6,788 nt of DNA, taken from assembly GCA_019412865.1 (NCBI GenBank), contig DXOJ01000428.1, positions 1 to 6,788 of the forward strand, in the 5' to 3' direction. The translations under genes and the position numbers were made by a program. Under the pieces are notes generated by a model. It made no database searches and was not told the DNA's origin. It saw nothing but the letters and a program-made list of their open reading frames with translations. Shown here piece by piece: positions 1 through 6,765 of this stretch. The DNA is from Bacteroides sp. (GTDB lineage Bacteria > Bacteroidota > Bacteroidia > Bacteroidales > Bacteroidaceae). The number at the start of each line of letters is the position of its first letter. Positions within the stretch are counted from its first letter, which is position 1.

Positions 1-38
1 CCTACTTTCCTTATTTATCAATTTTAATATATAACAAA
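1..38 (+). other. Short leader upstream of the first gene
   Basis: This AT-rich stretch has no coding content that I can support. The bases just before the start at 39 are A-rich (ending aacaaa), which is the usual translation-start context in Bacteroidota, where Shine-Dalgarno sequences are often absent. I see no TAnnTTTG -7 element here, so the promoter of the efflux operon, or an upstream co-transcribed gene, must lie outside the window. Confidence 0.4.
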
Positions 39-284
39 ATGAAGAAAAATATATTATTCGTCTGTGCGGTAGTATTCGCACTATGCTCTTGTGGTGGTAA
101 TTCACAAAAACAAAATGTACATACTCATGATGATGGTTCAACTCATGAAGACCACGCACCGGCGGCAACTCCTACTGAACAGGAAAGTTTCAAGGTGGAA
201 GCTGATACTGCACAAGTAAGAGATGCGCATAACCATGATGAACATACGCACGACCATTCGGGTGAAGGTGCTCATAAACATTAA
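39..284 (+). CDS. Small His-rich lipoprotein, probable periplasmic metal-binding accessory of the efflux pump
   Basis: This is an 81-residue protein with a lipoprotein signal: Lys2-Lys3, a hydrophobic stretch to about residue 15, and the lipobox L15-C16-S17-C18, with C18 the predicted lipidated residue. The mature part is about 63 residues, hydrophilic and probably disordered. It holds 11 histidines in two clusters, residues 28-39 (four His) and 64-81 (seven His), mixed with Asp and Glu, and ends in HKH. Residues 19-24 after the Cys are not acidic, so the Bacteroides surface-export signal seems absent and a periplasm-facing anchor is likelier. The gene leads the operon and stops 18 nt before the adaptor gene. 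By position it could do the job that CusF does for CusCBA, or act as a zinc-type metal buffer, but it has no CusF fold or Met motif. No named family was recognised; the metal-binding role is inferred from composition and context. Confidence 0.85.
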   Translation: MKKNILFVCAVVFALCSCGGNSQKQNVHTHDDGSTHEDHAPAATPTEQESFKVEADTAQVRDAHNHDEHTHDHSGEGAHKH

Positions 285-302
285 TTCATAAAGCGGACAG
301 AC

Positions 303-1808
303 ATGAATAAAATAGTTTATGTATTAACTATGCTTTTGGCAGTAGTTATGACGGCGTGTAACCATAATCATGCACATAGTGAAGAAGAGCATGCGCACGA
401 AGAGAACCTTCAATTGACCTCATATAGCGATGATTTTGAAGTATATGCAGAGGCAAAACCGTTTGTGGTAGGACAAGAAAGCAGTATTTTAGCCCATTTC
501 TCCTATCTCTCAAATTTTAAACCAATAACCGAAGGCTCGATAACGGTCAGTCTGATTGTAGGCACGAATGGAATTCGTCAGACATTAGATAAACCGACCC
601 GTACGGGTATTTATTCGTTTGCTTTAAAACCGGAAACGGCAGGTACTGGCAAATTGGTTTTTGATATTCAGACACCAGATAAGAAATCGCAGATTGTAGT
701 ACCGGGTATCAAAATATATACAGATGTACACGATGCTCAGCACGAAGCGGCAGATGCTGTTGCCAACAGCAGTAATGGTGTGGTCTTTACAAAAGAACAG
801 AGTTGGAAAGTAGATTTTGCAACGGAACCTTCACGCAGAGAACCGTTCGGACAGGTCATTAAGACTATGGCTCAGATTTTACCTTCACAGGGTGATGAAA
901 GAGTGATTACAGCTAAAACAAGTGGGATTGTCTCCTTTTCCGGTAACGAAATAGTGAATGGCAAACCTGTTACTGCCAATCAAACGATGTTTTCCATTGA
1001 AAGTGGAGATATGGCAGACAACAATCTGGGAGTACGGTATAAGGAAGCGATTAGTGAATATAATCGCGCGAAAGCTGAGTATGAACGCAAGCAGAGCCTG
1101 GCAGCAGATAAGATTGTATCGGAAAGCGATTTGTTGAAAGCAAAAACAGAATTTGAAACAGCAGAAGCTGTTTACAATAATTTCCGCAAGAATTTTGTAT
1201 CGGGCAGACAGTCGGTAAGTTCGCCTATCAGTGGATTCGTAAAACAGGTTCTGGTGCGTAACGGCGAATTTGTAGAAGCCGGTCAACCGGTGGTTACAGT
1301 TTCCCAGAATAAGAACCTTCTTATAAAAGCAGAAATACAGCCCAGATTCTATTCTGTGTTGAATGGAATGAACGATGCCAATTTCCGTCTGATGAATAGC
1401 GGTCAGGTATATTCCTTGGAAGATTTAGGTGGTAAAGTGCTTTCTTATGGAAAATCGACAGGGATTGATAATCCGTTAATACCGGTTATTTTTCAGGTAA
1501 ATAATACCATAGAACTGATACCGGGCACATTTGTTGAAACTTATATCAAGACGCAGACTACTCAACAAGCCATTACCGTTCCTACAGTCTCTGTTGTAGA
1601 AGAAATGGGGAATTATTTTGTGTATGTACAGCTCACTCCCGAATACTTCGAAAAGCGGCTTGTCAAGACAGGCGTGAGCGACGGGAAACGCATTGAAATT
1701 TTGGAAGGATTGTCCGGCAACGAACGGGTGGTATCAACCGGAGCTATTTTGGTTAAACTTGCACAGGCTTCAGGAGCGTTGGATGCTCACTCCGGGCATG
1801 TACATTAA
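303..1808 (+). CDS. RND efflux periplasmic adaptor subunit (membrane fusion protein, CusB/CzcB type), lipoprotein
   Basis: This 501-residue adaptor links the inner-membrane pump to the outer-membrane channel. It starts with a lipoprotein signal (M16-T17-A18-C19; Met at -3 is slightly unusual), so it should be lipid-anchored. Residues 20-34 are His-rich (H21, H23, H25, H30, H32) and acidic. Residues about 45-135 form an extra beta-rich domain with the signature VVGQESSILAHFSYL and KPITEG, seen in a subset of CzcB-like adaptors. The core follows: first lipoyl half near 201-212 (VITAKTSGIVSF), a coiled-coil hairpin at about 243-298, second lipoyl half at 305-334 (SSPISGFVKQVLVRNGEFVEAG), then beta-barrel and membrane-proximal domains. 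The C-terminus carries three more histidines (496, 499, 501). It sits 18 nt before the permease gene, with a gggaga sequence in the gap. Family is certain; the metal is not. Confidence 0.95.
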   Translation: MNKIVYVLTMLLAVVMTACNHNHAHSEEEHAHEENLQLTSYSDDFEVYAEAKPFVVGQESSILAHFSYLSNFKPITEGSITVSLIVGTNGIRQTLDKPTRTGIYSFALKPETAGTGKLVFDIQTPDKKSQIVVPGIKIYTDVHDAQHEAADAVANSSNGVVFTKEQSWKVDFATEPSRREPFGQVIKTMAQILPSQGDERVITAKTSGIVSFSGNEIVNGKPVTANQTMFSIESGDMADNNLGVRYKEAISEYNRAKAEYERKQSLAADKIVSESDLLKAKTEFETAEAVYNNFRKNFVSGRQSVSSPISGFVKQVLVRNGEFVEAGQPVVTVSQNKNLLIKAEIQPRFYSVLNGMNDANFRLMNSGQVYSLEDLGGKVLSYGKSTGIDNPLIPVIFQVNNTIELIPGTFVETYIKTQTTQQAITVPTVSVVEEMGNYFVYVQLTPEYFEKRLVKTGVSDGKRIEILEGLSGNERVVSTGAILVKLAQASGALDAHSGHVH

Positions 1809-1826
1809 AGATAGGGAGAACCAATT

Positions 1827-4800
1827 ATGAACTTTATAAATAGTATCATCAAATACTCCCTTAACAACAAACTGTTTGTATTGATAGGGGCGGTGTTGCT
1901 GATTGTGGCAGGTACATACTCATCCCAACGGATGGATATTGATGTCTTCCCTGACCTGACAGCACCAACGGTTGTGGTTATGACCGATGCGCATGGAATG
2001 GCGGCTGAGGAGGTGGAACGTCTCGTTACATTTCCTATTGAAACGGCTGTGAACGGAGCGACCAACGTAAGGCGTGTGCGTTCAGCATCCATGTATGGCT
2101 TTTCATTTGTTTGGGCTGAATTCAACTGGGGAATGGATATTTTTCAGGCCCGGCAGATTGTCAGTGAAAAAATGGTTGCTTTAGGCAATTCTCTGCCTAC
2201 GGGTATCACTCCCGTACTTGCACCGCAATCCAGTATCATGGGAGAAATCCTTTTTATCGGACTGCAAGCCGACAGTACCTCAATGATGCAGTTGCGCACG
2301 ATAGCGGATTGGGTGGTGAAACCCGCCATTTTGGCTACGGGTGGTGTATCGCAGGTGACGATTATCGGCGGCGACTATAAGCAGTACCAGATATTGGCCG
2401 ATCCTCAGAAAATGGATGCTTATGGTGTCACCATGAACGAACTGGAAGAAATCGGTAAGACTTTCAGTACAAATTCGGCAGGTGGTGTTGTTCGTGACTA
2501 TGGCAACGAGTATGCCTTGCGTGGAATGGCACGCACGAATGACCTGGAAGAATTGGGTAATACATTCATCAAACGGAACAACGGTTCCCCGGTAGTGGTT
2601 TCGGATGTGGCGGAAGTAGTTATAGGAAGTGCAGTGAAAATGGGACATGCCTCTCAAAATGCCCAGCCTTCCGTAATTCTGGCTATTTCCAAACAGCCCA
2701 ATATCAATACCCTCAATGTCACAGAGCAGATAGAGAATAATCTGAAAGAAATACAGAAATCTCTTCCGGCTGATGTGAGAATGGATACGCACATCTTCCG
2801 TCAGGCCGATTTTATTGAAGCATCTGTAAATAATGTAGGGCGTGCATTGCTGGAAGGAGCTATTTTTGTTGTTATCATCTTGTTCTTGTTCTTGGGCAGC
2901 TATCGTACCACCATTATCTCAGTGATTGCCATTCCCTTATCCCTGTTGGGTACGGTTGTGGTATTATACCTTCTTGGAATGAACATCAACACCATGACTC
3001 TGGGCGGTATGTGTATTGCTATCGGTTCACTGGTAGATGATGCGATTATTGACGTGGAGAATGTATATAAACGGCTGAAACAGAATTTCAGGAAACCGAA
3101 AGAAGAAAGACTGCCTGTTTTGACGGTTGTTTTTGAAGCATCCAAAGAAATCCGTGCGTCAATCCTGAATGCGACGTTTATCATCATGGTGGCTTTTGTG
3201 CCTTTGTTTTTCCTTTCAGGTATGGAAGGCAGAATGTTGAAACCGCTGGGTATCGCTTACATTGTGTCGCTGTTTATGTCTTTGATTGTAGCAATGACCA
3301 TTACTCCGTTACTCTGCAAGATGATTCTGGCCGATGATAAATATTTAGGCAGAAACGAAAAGGACAGTTGGCTGACACGTAAACTGTCTGCCGCTTATTT
3401 TTCATCATTGGGATGGGCATTGCAACATAAAAAAATGATATTAATCCCTTCCATAGCCTTGTTCCTTTTGGCTGTCGGATTGTTTACCACAATGGGACGG
3501 AGTTTCCTGCCGGAATTTAATGAAGGCTCTTTGACTATCTCTGCCGTATCCAAACCTGGTGTATCTTTGGATATAAGCAATCAGTTGGGTAACTTGATGG
3601 AAGAAGAATTACTTAAAATTCCGGAAGTGACAAGTACTTCCCGTCGTACCGGACGTGGCGAATTGGACGAACATTCACAGGCCACCAACAGTGCGGAATT
3701 GGATATTAATTTTAAACTGAAAGACCGTAGCAGGGATGAGTTCTTTGCGGATGTGCGTGCCAAACTTGCAGGCATTCCCGGAGTGGCAGCTACAGTGGGG
3801 CAACCGCTTGGTCACCGTATCGACCACATGCTGTCGGGTACCCGTGCCAACATTGCCATCAAGATTTTCGGCACGGATTTAAGCCGGATGTTTATTCTCG
3901 GCAATCAGATTCAAAGTGCTGTTCAGGGAGTGGAAGGACTGGTGGATATTAGTGTAGAGCAACAAACCGAGACTCCTCAGCTACAAGTCCGCCCCAACAG
4001 AGCCGCTTTAGCTAAGTATGGCATTTCTATCGAAGACTTTAATAAGTTCATTGACTTAGGCTTTTCCGGTGAGAAAATATCCGATATTTACGAAGGGCAG
4101 CGTAGCTTTGATCTTGTACTTCGCCTAAATAAGAATTATACAGAAAGGATAGAAGATATAAAATCTGCTTTGATTGATACCGGAGACGGAAGGAAAATTC
4201 CTTTGGAAGAAGTGGCGGACGTTGTTTCCGTAGGTGGTCCGAACACCATAACACGTGAGAACGTGCAACGCAAGCTGGTTGTTTCCGCCAATGTTGCCGG
4301 ACGTGACGTGAACAGTGTGGTGACAGATATCCAAAAGAACATTGAAGAAGCCATCACTTTACCCGAAGGCTACCGTATTGAATATGGCGGACAGTTCGAG
4401 AGCGCACAAAGTGCATCCCGTACGCTGTTTATTACTTCCATACTGGCTATCTGCGTCATCTTCCTGTTACTCTATGGCGAGTTCAAGAATATATCTTTAT
4501 CAATTATCATTTTACTTAATCTGCCGCTATCTTTGATTGGCGGTGTGTTAGCGGTATATTTCACATCTGCCGTGATAAGCATTCCGTCCATCATCGGCTT
4601 CATCACCCTGTTCGGCATCGCTACACGCAACGGAATCTTGCTGATTTCCAAATACCATCATTTGCAGCAAGAAAATACCCCCTTGCATGAAACGGTGCTT
4701 CACGGTTCTATTGACCGGTTGAACCCTATTCTGATGACGGCATTGACGGCTGCACTGGCACTGATACCCTTGGTGTTCAATGGAGATAAATCGGGTAACG

Positions 4801-4931
4801 AGATACAAAGTCCTATGGCTATTGTCGTATTGGGTGGTCTGCTGACCTCGACTTTGCTGAATATCTATGTCGTTCCTATTGTGTATGAGTTATTTGAAAA
4901 GAACAGAATGAAGAAAAGCGTGAAAAAATGA
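1827..4931 (+). CDS. Heavy-metal efflux RND transporter permease (CusA/CzcA family)
   Basis: This 1034-residue proton-driven inner-membrane pump is full length for the family (CusA is about 1047). Layout: TM1 at about 14-31, first periplasmic loop to about 340, TM2 343-357, TM3 362-383, TM4 about 387-409, TM5 and TM6 between 446 and 497, TM7 536-555, second large loop to about 865, then TM8-TM12 to about 1015. TM4 carries the heavy-metal motif LVDDAIIDVEN with D404, D405, D409 and E411. D404 and E411 match the essential D408 and E415 of CzcA, while CzcA D402 is Ala here (A398). By my alignment from memory, CusA metal ligands M573, M623 and M672 correspond to S572, S622 and H667, with E624 kept. 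CusA E939 and K984 fall on R934 and I968. The protein is therefore not a canonical Cu(I)/Ag(I) pump. Its stop overlaps the channel gene by 4 nt. Confidence 0.96.
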   Translation: MNFINSIIKYSLNNKLFVLIGAVLLIVAGTYSSQRMDIDVFPDLTAPTVVVMTDAHGMAAEEVERLVTFPIETAVNGATNVRRVRSASMYGFSFVWAEFNWGMDIFQARQIVSEKMVALGNSLPTGITPVLAPQSSIMGEILFIGLQADSTSMMQLRTIADWVVKPAILATGGVSQVTIIGGDYKQYQILADPQKMDAYGVTMNELEEIGKTFSTNSAGGVVRDYGNEYALRGMARTNDLEELGNTFIKRNNGSPVVVSDVAEVVIGSAVKMGHASQNAQPSVILAISKQPNINTLNVTEQIENNLKEIQKSLPADVRMDTHIFRQADFIEASVNNVGRALLEGAIFVVIILFLFLGSYRTTIISVIAIPLSLLGTVVVLYLLGMNINTMTLGGMCIAIGSLVDDAIIDVENVYKRLKQNFRKPKEERLPVLTVVFEASKEIRASILNATFIIMVAFVPLFFLSGMEGRMLKPLGIAYIVSLFMSLIVAMTITPLLCKMILADDKYLGRNEKDSWLTRKLSAAYFSSLGWALQHKKMILIPSIALFLLAVGLFTTMGRSFLPEFNEGSLTISAVSKPGVSLDISNQLGNLMEEELLKIPEVTSTSRRTGRGELDEHSQATNSAELDINFKLKDRSRDEFFADVRAKLAGIPGVAATVGQPLGHRIDHMLSGTRANIAIKIFGTDLSRMFILGNQIQSAVQGVEGLVDISVEQQTETPQLQVRPNRAALAKYGISIEDFNKFIDLGFSGEKISDIYEGQRSFDLVLRLNKNYTERIEDIKSALIDTGDGRKIPLEEVADVVSVGGPNTITRENVQRKLVVSANVAGRDVNSVVTDIQKNIEEAITLPEGYRIEYGGQFESAQSASRTLFITSILAICVIFLLLYGEFKNISLSIIILLNLPLSLIGGVLAVYFTSAVISIPSIIGFITLFGIATRNGILLISKYHHLQQENTPLHETVLHGSIDRLNPILMTALTAALALIPLVFNGDKSGNEIQSPMAIVVLGGLLTSTLLNIYVVPIVYELFEKNRMKKSVKK

Positions 4932-6103
4932 GAAAGTTATTAATAGGTTTGTTGCTGGCGGCTATGGTAAGTCCGCTGGCAGCACAAGATTATACCGCTG
5001 TCCTGCAAGAAATCGAATCGAACAGCACCACGCTGAAAGCCTTGCGCGAGCAGGCTGAAGCTGATAAACTGGCGAGCCGGACGGGTATTTATCTTGATAA
5101 TCCGGAGGTAGAATTCAATTATCTCTGGGGTGATCCTTCCGTCATGGGCAACCGGACGGACGTAAGTGTCAAACAGTCTTTTGATTTTCCCTCAGCGTAT
5201 GCTTACAAAGGGAAAATTGCAAAGCTGGAAAGCGTGAACGCTGAACTGAAATATAAATCGGAACGTGTTCAATTGCTTTTGTCAGCCAAGCAACTTTGTA
5301 TTGAACTGATTTATTTTAATGCCTTGTCTAAAGAATACGAGATACGCCTTCAACATGCCGAAGCAATTTCACAATCTTACAGAAAGAAGTTGGAAAACGG
5401 TGAGACTAACAGTATTGAGAACAACAAGGCGCAAATGAACCTGATAACTGTCCGCAACGAAAAAGTACGTATAGATGTGGAACGGGAAAATATTCTCTCG
5501 GAATTGAAAAGGCTGAATGGGGGAAAGAAAATCTCTTTTGAGACATCCGACTTTCATTTATCTCCTCTTCCTGCTAATTTTGAAGATTGGTATTCGGGAG
5601 CAGAAGTCAAGAGTCCGGTCTTGCAATACGTCAGAGCACAAGTGGAAATCAATGAAAAGAGAATCAAATTGAACCGTGCGCTGGGATTGCCTAAATTTTC
5701 GGCGGGCTATATGAGCGAGAAACTTGCAGGTGAACACTTTCAAGGCGTTACGGTTGGAGTTTCCGTTCCATTGTGGGCAAACAAAAATCGCATCAAGCAG
5801 TCTAAAGCGGCTGCCCAAACAGCCCGTACAGTAGCAGAGGATACCCGCATGCAATTTTACAACAGGCTTCAAAACCTTTTTCTGAAAGCGTCCGGCTTAC
5901 AGCAGTCTGTCACAACGTATCGGAGTTCACTGGATAGTTTTAACAATGCTGTTCTTTTGAAAAAAGCATTGGATATGGGGGAAATTTCCTTGTTAGATTA
6001 TCTACTGGAAATGCAATATTATTATGATGCTGTAGAAAATGCTTTAGCCGCTGAGAAAGACTTTGAGTTGGCTTTGGCTGATTTATCCGCTGTAGAATTA
6101 TAA
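4928..6103 (+). CDS. TolC-family outer-membrane efflux channel (CusC/CzcC type)
   Basis: This 391-residue protein is the trimeric outer-membrane duct of the pump. It has a Sec signal peptide (about 1-20, ending SPLAAQ) with no lipobox Cys, so unlike E. coli CusC it is not a lipoprotein and is closer to CzcC in this respect. It shows the internal duplication of the family: the helix motif NGETNSIENNKAQMNL at 157-172 is echoed by MGEISLLDYLLEMQ at 350-363. Beta-strand segments lie near 52-98 and 254-284 (LPKFSAGYMSEK and GVTVGVSVPLW), where the barrel strands belong. Long amphipathic helices fill the rest. At 391 residues it is shorter than TolC or CusC (about 430-490), as is common for CzcC-like members. 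The start is set by the ATGA overlap with the permease stop, which implies translational coupling. A probable terminator follows directly. Confidence 0.94.
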   Translation: MRKLLIGLLLAAMVSPLAAQDYTAVLQEIESNSTTLKALREQAEADKLASRTGIYLDNPEVEFNYLWGDPSVMGNRTDVSVKQSFDFPSAYAYKGKIAKLESVNAELKYKSERVQLLLSAKQLCIELIYFNALSKEYEIRLQHAEAISQSYRKKLENGETNSIENNKAQMNLITVRNEKVRIDVERENILSELKRLNGGKKISFETSDFHLSPLPANFEDWYSGAEVKSPVLQYVRAQVEINEKRIKLNRALGLPKFSAGYMSEKLAGEHFQGVTVGVSVPLWANKNRIKQSKAAAQTARTVAEDTRMQFYNRLQNLFLKASGLQQSVTTYRSSLDSFNNAVLLKKALDMGEISLLDYLLEMQYYYDAVENALAAEKDFELALADLSAVEL

Positions 6104-6119
6104 ATCTCCTCTTAGAAAC

Positions 6120-6184
6120 AAGTATGGTACTCGTCAATACATAGTAAAATAATAAGAAAGTATGAAACGGGTACCTGCTTTTTT
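6120..6184 (+). terminator. Probable rho-independent terminator of the efflux operon
   Basis: The left arm is 6120-6124 (aagta) plus 6126-6133 (ggtactcg). It pairs with the right arm 6168-6175 (cgggtacc) plus 6176-6180 (tgctt). This gives a 13-bp stem with two G-T wobbles and one bulged T at 6125. A T-run spans 6179-6184, partly inside the stem. The loop is long (34 nt) and AT-rich, with atac and gtat able to add a small inner stem. The position, 16 nt after the channel stop and upstream of a new promoter, fits a terminator. The long loop keeps this from being certain. Confidence 0.5.
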
Positions 6185-6194
6185 GAATATTTAG

Positions 6195-6226
6195 TTTGGG
6201 ATAACCATCAGAATATTGTAATTTTG
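6195..6226 (+). promoter_or_regulatory. Bacteroides-type promoter (-33 TTTG, -7 TAATTTTG)
   Basis: TTTG at 6195-6198 and TAATTTTG at 6219-6226 are separated by 20 bp. Both match the primary sigma-factor consensus of Bacteroides (TTTG, 19-21 bp, TAnnTTTG) exactly. Transcription should begin at roughly 6230-6234. That leaves only about 7-11 nt before the ATG at 6241 but 25-29 nt before the ATG at 6259, which argues for the later start of the following gene. Confidence 0.8.
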
Positions 6227-6258
6227 CACAGTCATTAAGAATGAGTAAGAAACACTGT

Positions 6259-6633
6259 ATGAAGAAAATAATATCTATATTATTTTTATTGTTGACCAGT
6301 ATCGCGGTAGTGGTTCATGCAGTTGTGCCGCATCATCATCACAACAAACTGTTCACTTCTGCTATCAGTTTCTTAGGTGAAGATACCAATACTCTTTTCG
6401 ACCATCATGATGCCAAATTCATTCATCATATAAGCAATGCGGTCATTTATGTGTACGATGCCCAGCAATCTACAGCAGATGTTTTGCCGTTGCAGGCTTG
6501 TCCGATTGACAATTCACCTCTATATCAGGCAGATTTATATGGTATTTCTGTTATTCTAAAGCCCTATCTTGCTTTTGGTTATCCTGCCGTAATTATTAAT
6601 TCTCTTGGATTAAGAGCACCCCCTTTCTGCTAA
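6259..6633 (+). CDS. Small exported His-rich protein of metal-efflux loci (resembles DUF6769)
   Basis: This is a 124-residue protein from the ATG at 6259; an in-frame ATG at 6241 would add MSKKHC. I chose 6259 because MKKIISILFLLL is a standard signal-peptide start and the promoter leaves too short a leader for 6241. The hydrophobic segment covers about 4-23; cleavage after H20-A21 is plausible, though it could stay as a membrane anchor. Directly after come P24 and four histidines (25-28), then further pairs H49-H50 and H56-H57. Two Cys are present (C81 and C124, the last residue). The C-terminus reads LRAPPFC, resembling the R(A/G)PP ending of several small proteins found beside heavy-metal efflux genes, such as the DUF2946 group. 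The PHHHH motif after a signal segment recalls the Bacteroides family I know as DUF6769; that assignment is from memory. Its function is unknown; a periplasmic metal sensor, chaperone or pump accessory is inferred. It has its own promoter. Confidence 0.85.
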   Translation: MKKIISILFLLLTSIAVVVHAVVPHHHHNKLFTSAISFLGEDTNTLFDHHDAKFIHHISNAVIYVYDAQQSTADVLPLQACPIDNSPLYQADLYGISVILKPYLAFGYPAVIINSLGLRAPPFC

Positions 6634-6670
6634 TTTAATTTTAGACTGGAAAAGAGAGTATTTTACTTAT

Positions 6671-6698
6671 TTGGAATAAACACGATTGATTATTCCAA
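6671..6698. repeat. Perfect 9-bp inverted repeat, possible terminator or operator
   Basis: TTGGAATAA at 6671-6679 and TTATTCCAA at 6690-6698 are perfect inverted copies around a 10-nt spacer. The repeat starts 37 nt after the stop of the small His-rich gene. It could form a hairpin terminator, but the first T-run (6703-6706) is not adjacent and the stem is AT-rich, so termination would be weak. A binding site for a dimeric regulator in front of the next gene is the alternative. The rest of 6634-6765 shows no supported gene and no clear TAnnTTTG element. Confidence 0.45.
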
Positions 6699-6765
6699 GA
6701 CATTTTGTATCATTTTAATTCAAGAAAAGAATTATGTTGAAAAGAATAAATGATGGAGGTGTCTT

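Larger units (their letters stand above)
39..6103 (+). other. Four-gene heavy-metal efflux operon
   Basis: The His-rich lipoprotein, adaptor, permease and channel genes are collinear, with gaps of 18 nt and 18 nt and then a 4-nt overlap. There is no room for an internal terminator, and I saw no TAnnTTTG promoter element in the two gaps. The block ends in a terminator-like hairpin at 6120-6184. No two-component or MerR/ArsR-type regulator is present in the window, so its control lies outside or upstream. Confidence 0.85.

Noticed and set aside
39..284. His-rich clusters as a cloning tag or artefact
   Set aside because: The histidines are spaced and mixed with Asp, Glu, Thr and Ser in a natural lipoprotein context, and all neighbouring metal-pump parts share the pattern.
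885..1286. Minus-strand open frame of 133 codons
   Set aside because: It lies wholly inside the adaptor gene, has no recognisable domain and a Phe/Cys/Ile-rich composition typical of an antisense shadow.
2280..2792. Minus-strand open frame of 170 codons
   Set aside because: It is antisense to the permease gene, which is full length and clearly homologous; the composition is rich in His, Cys and Arg without any motif.
4342..4536. Plus-strand open frame of 64 codons in another frame of the permease gene
   Set aside because: It is out of frame within TM8-TM9 coding sequence of the permease and has no supporting start context.
1827..4931. Naming the permease cusA and the set cusCBA
   Set aside because: The methionine triad of CusA is absent and the channel is not a lipoprotein, so a specific copper/silver name is not supported; only the family is.
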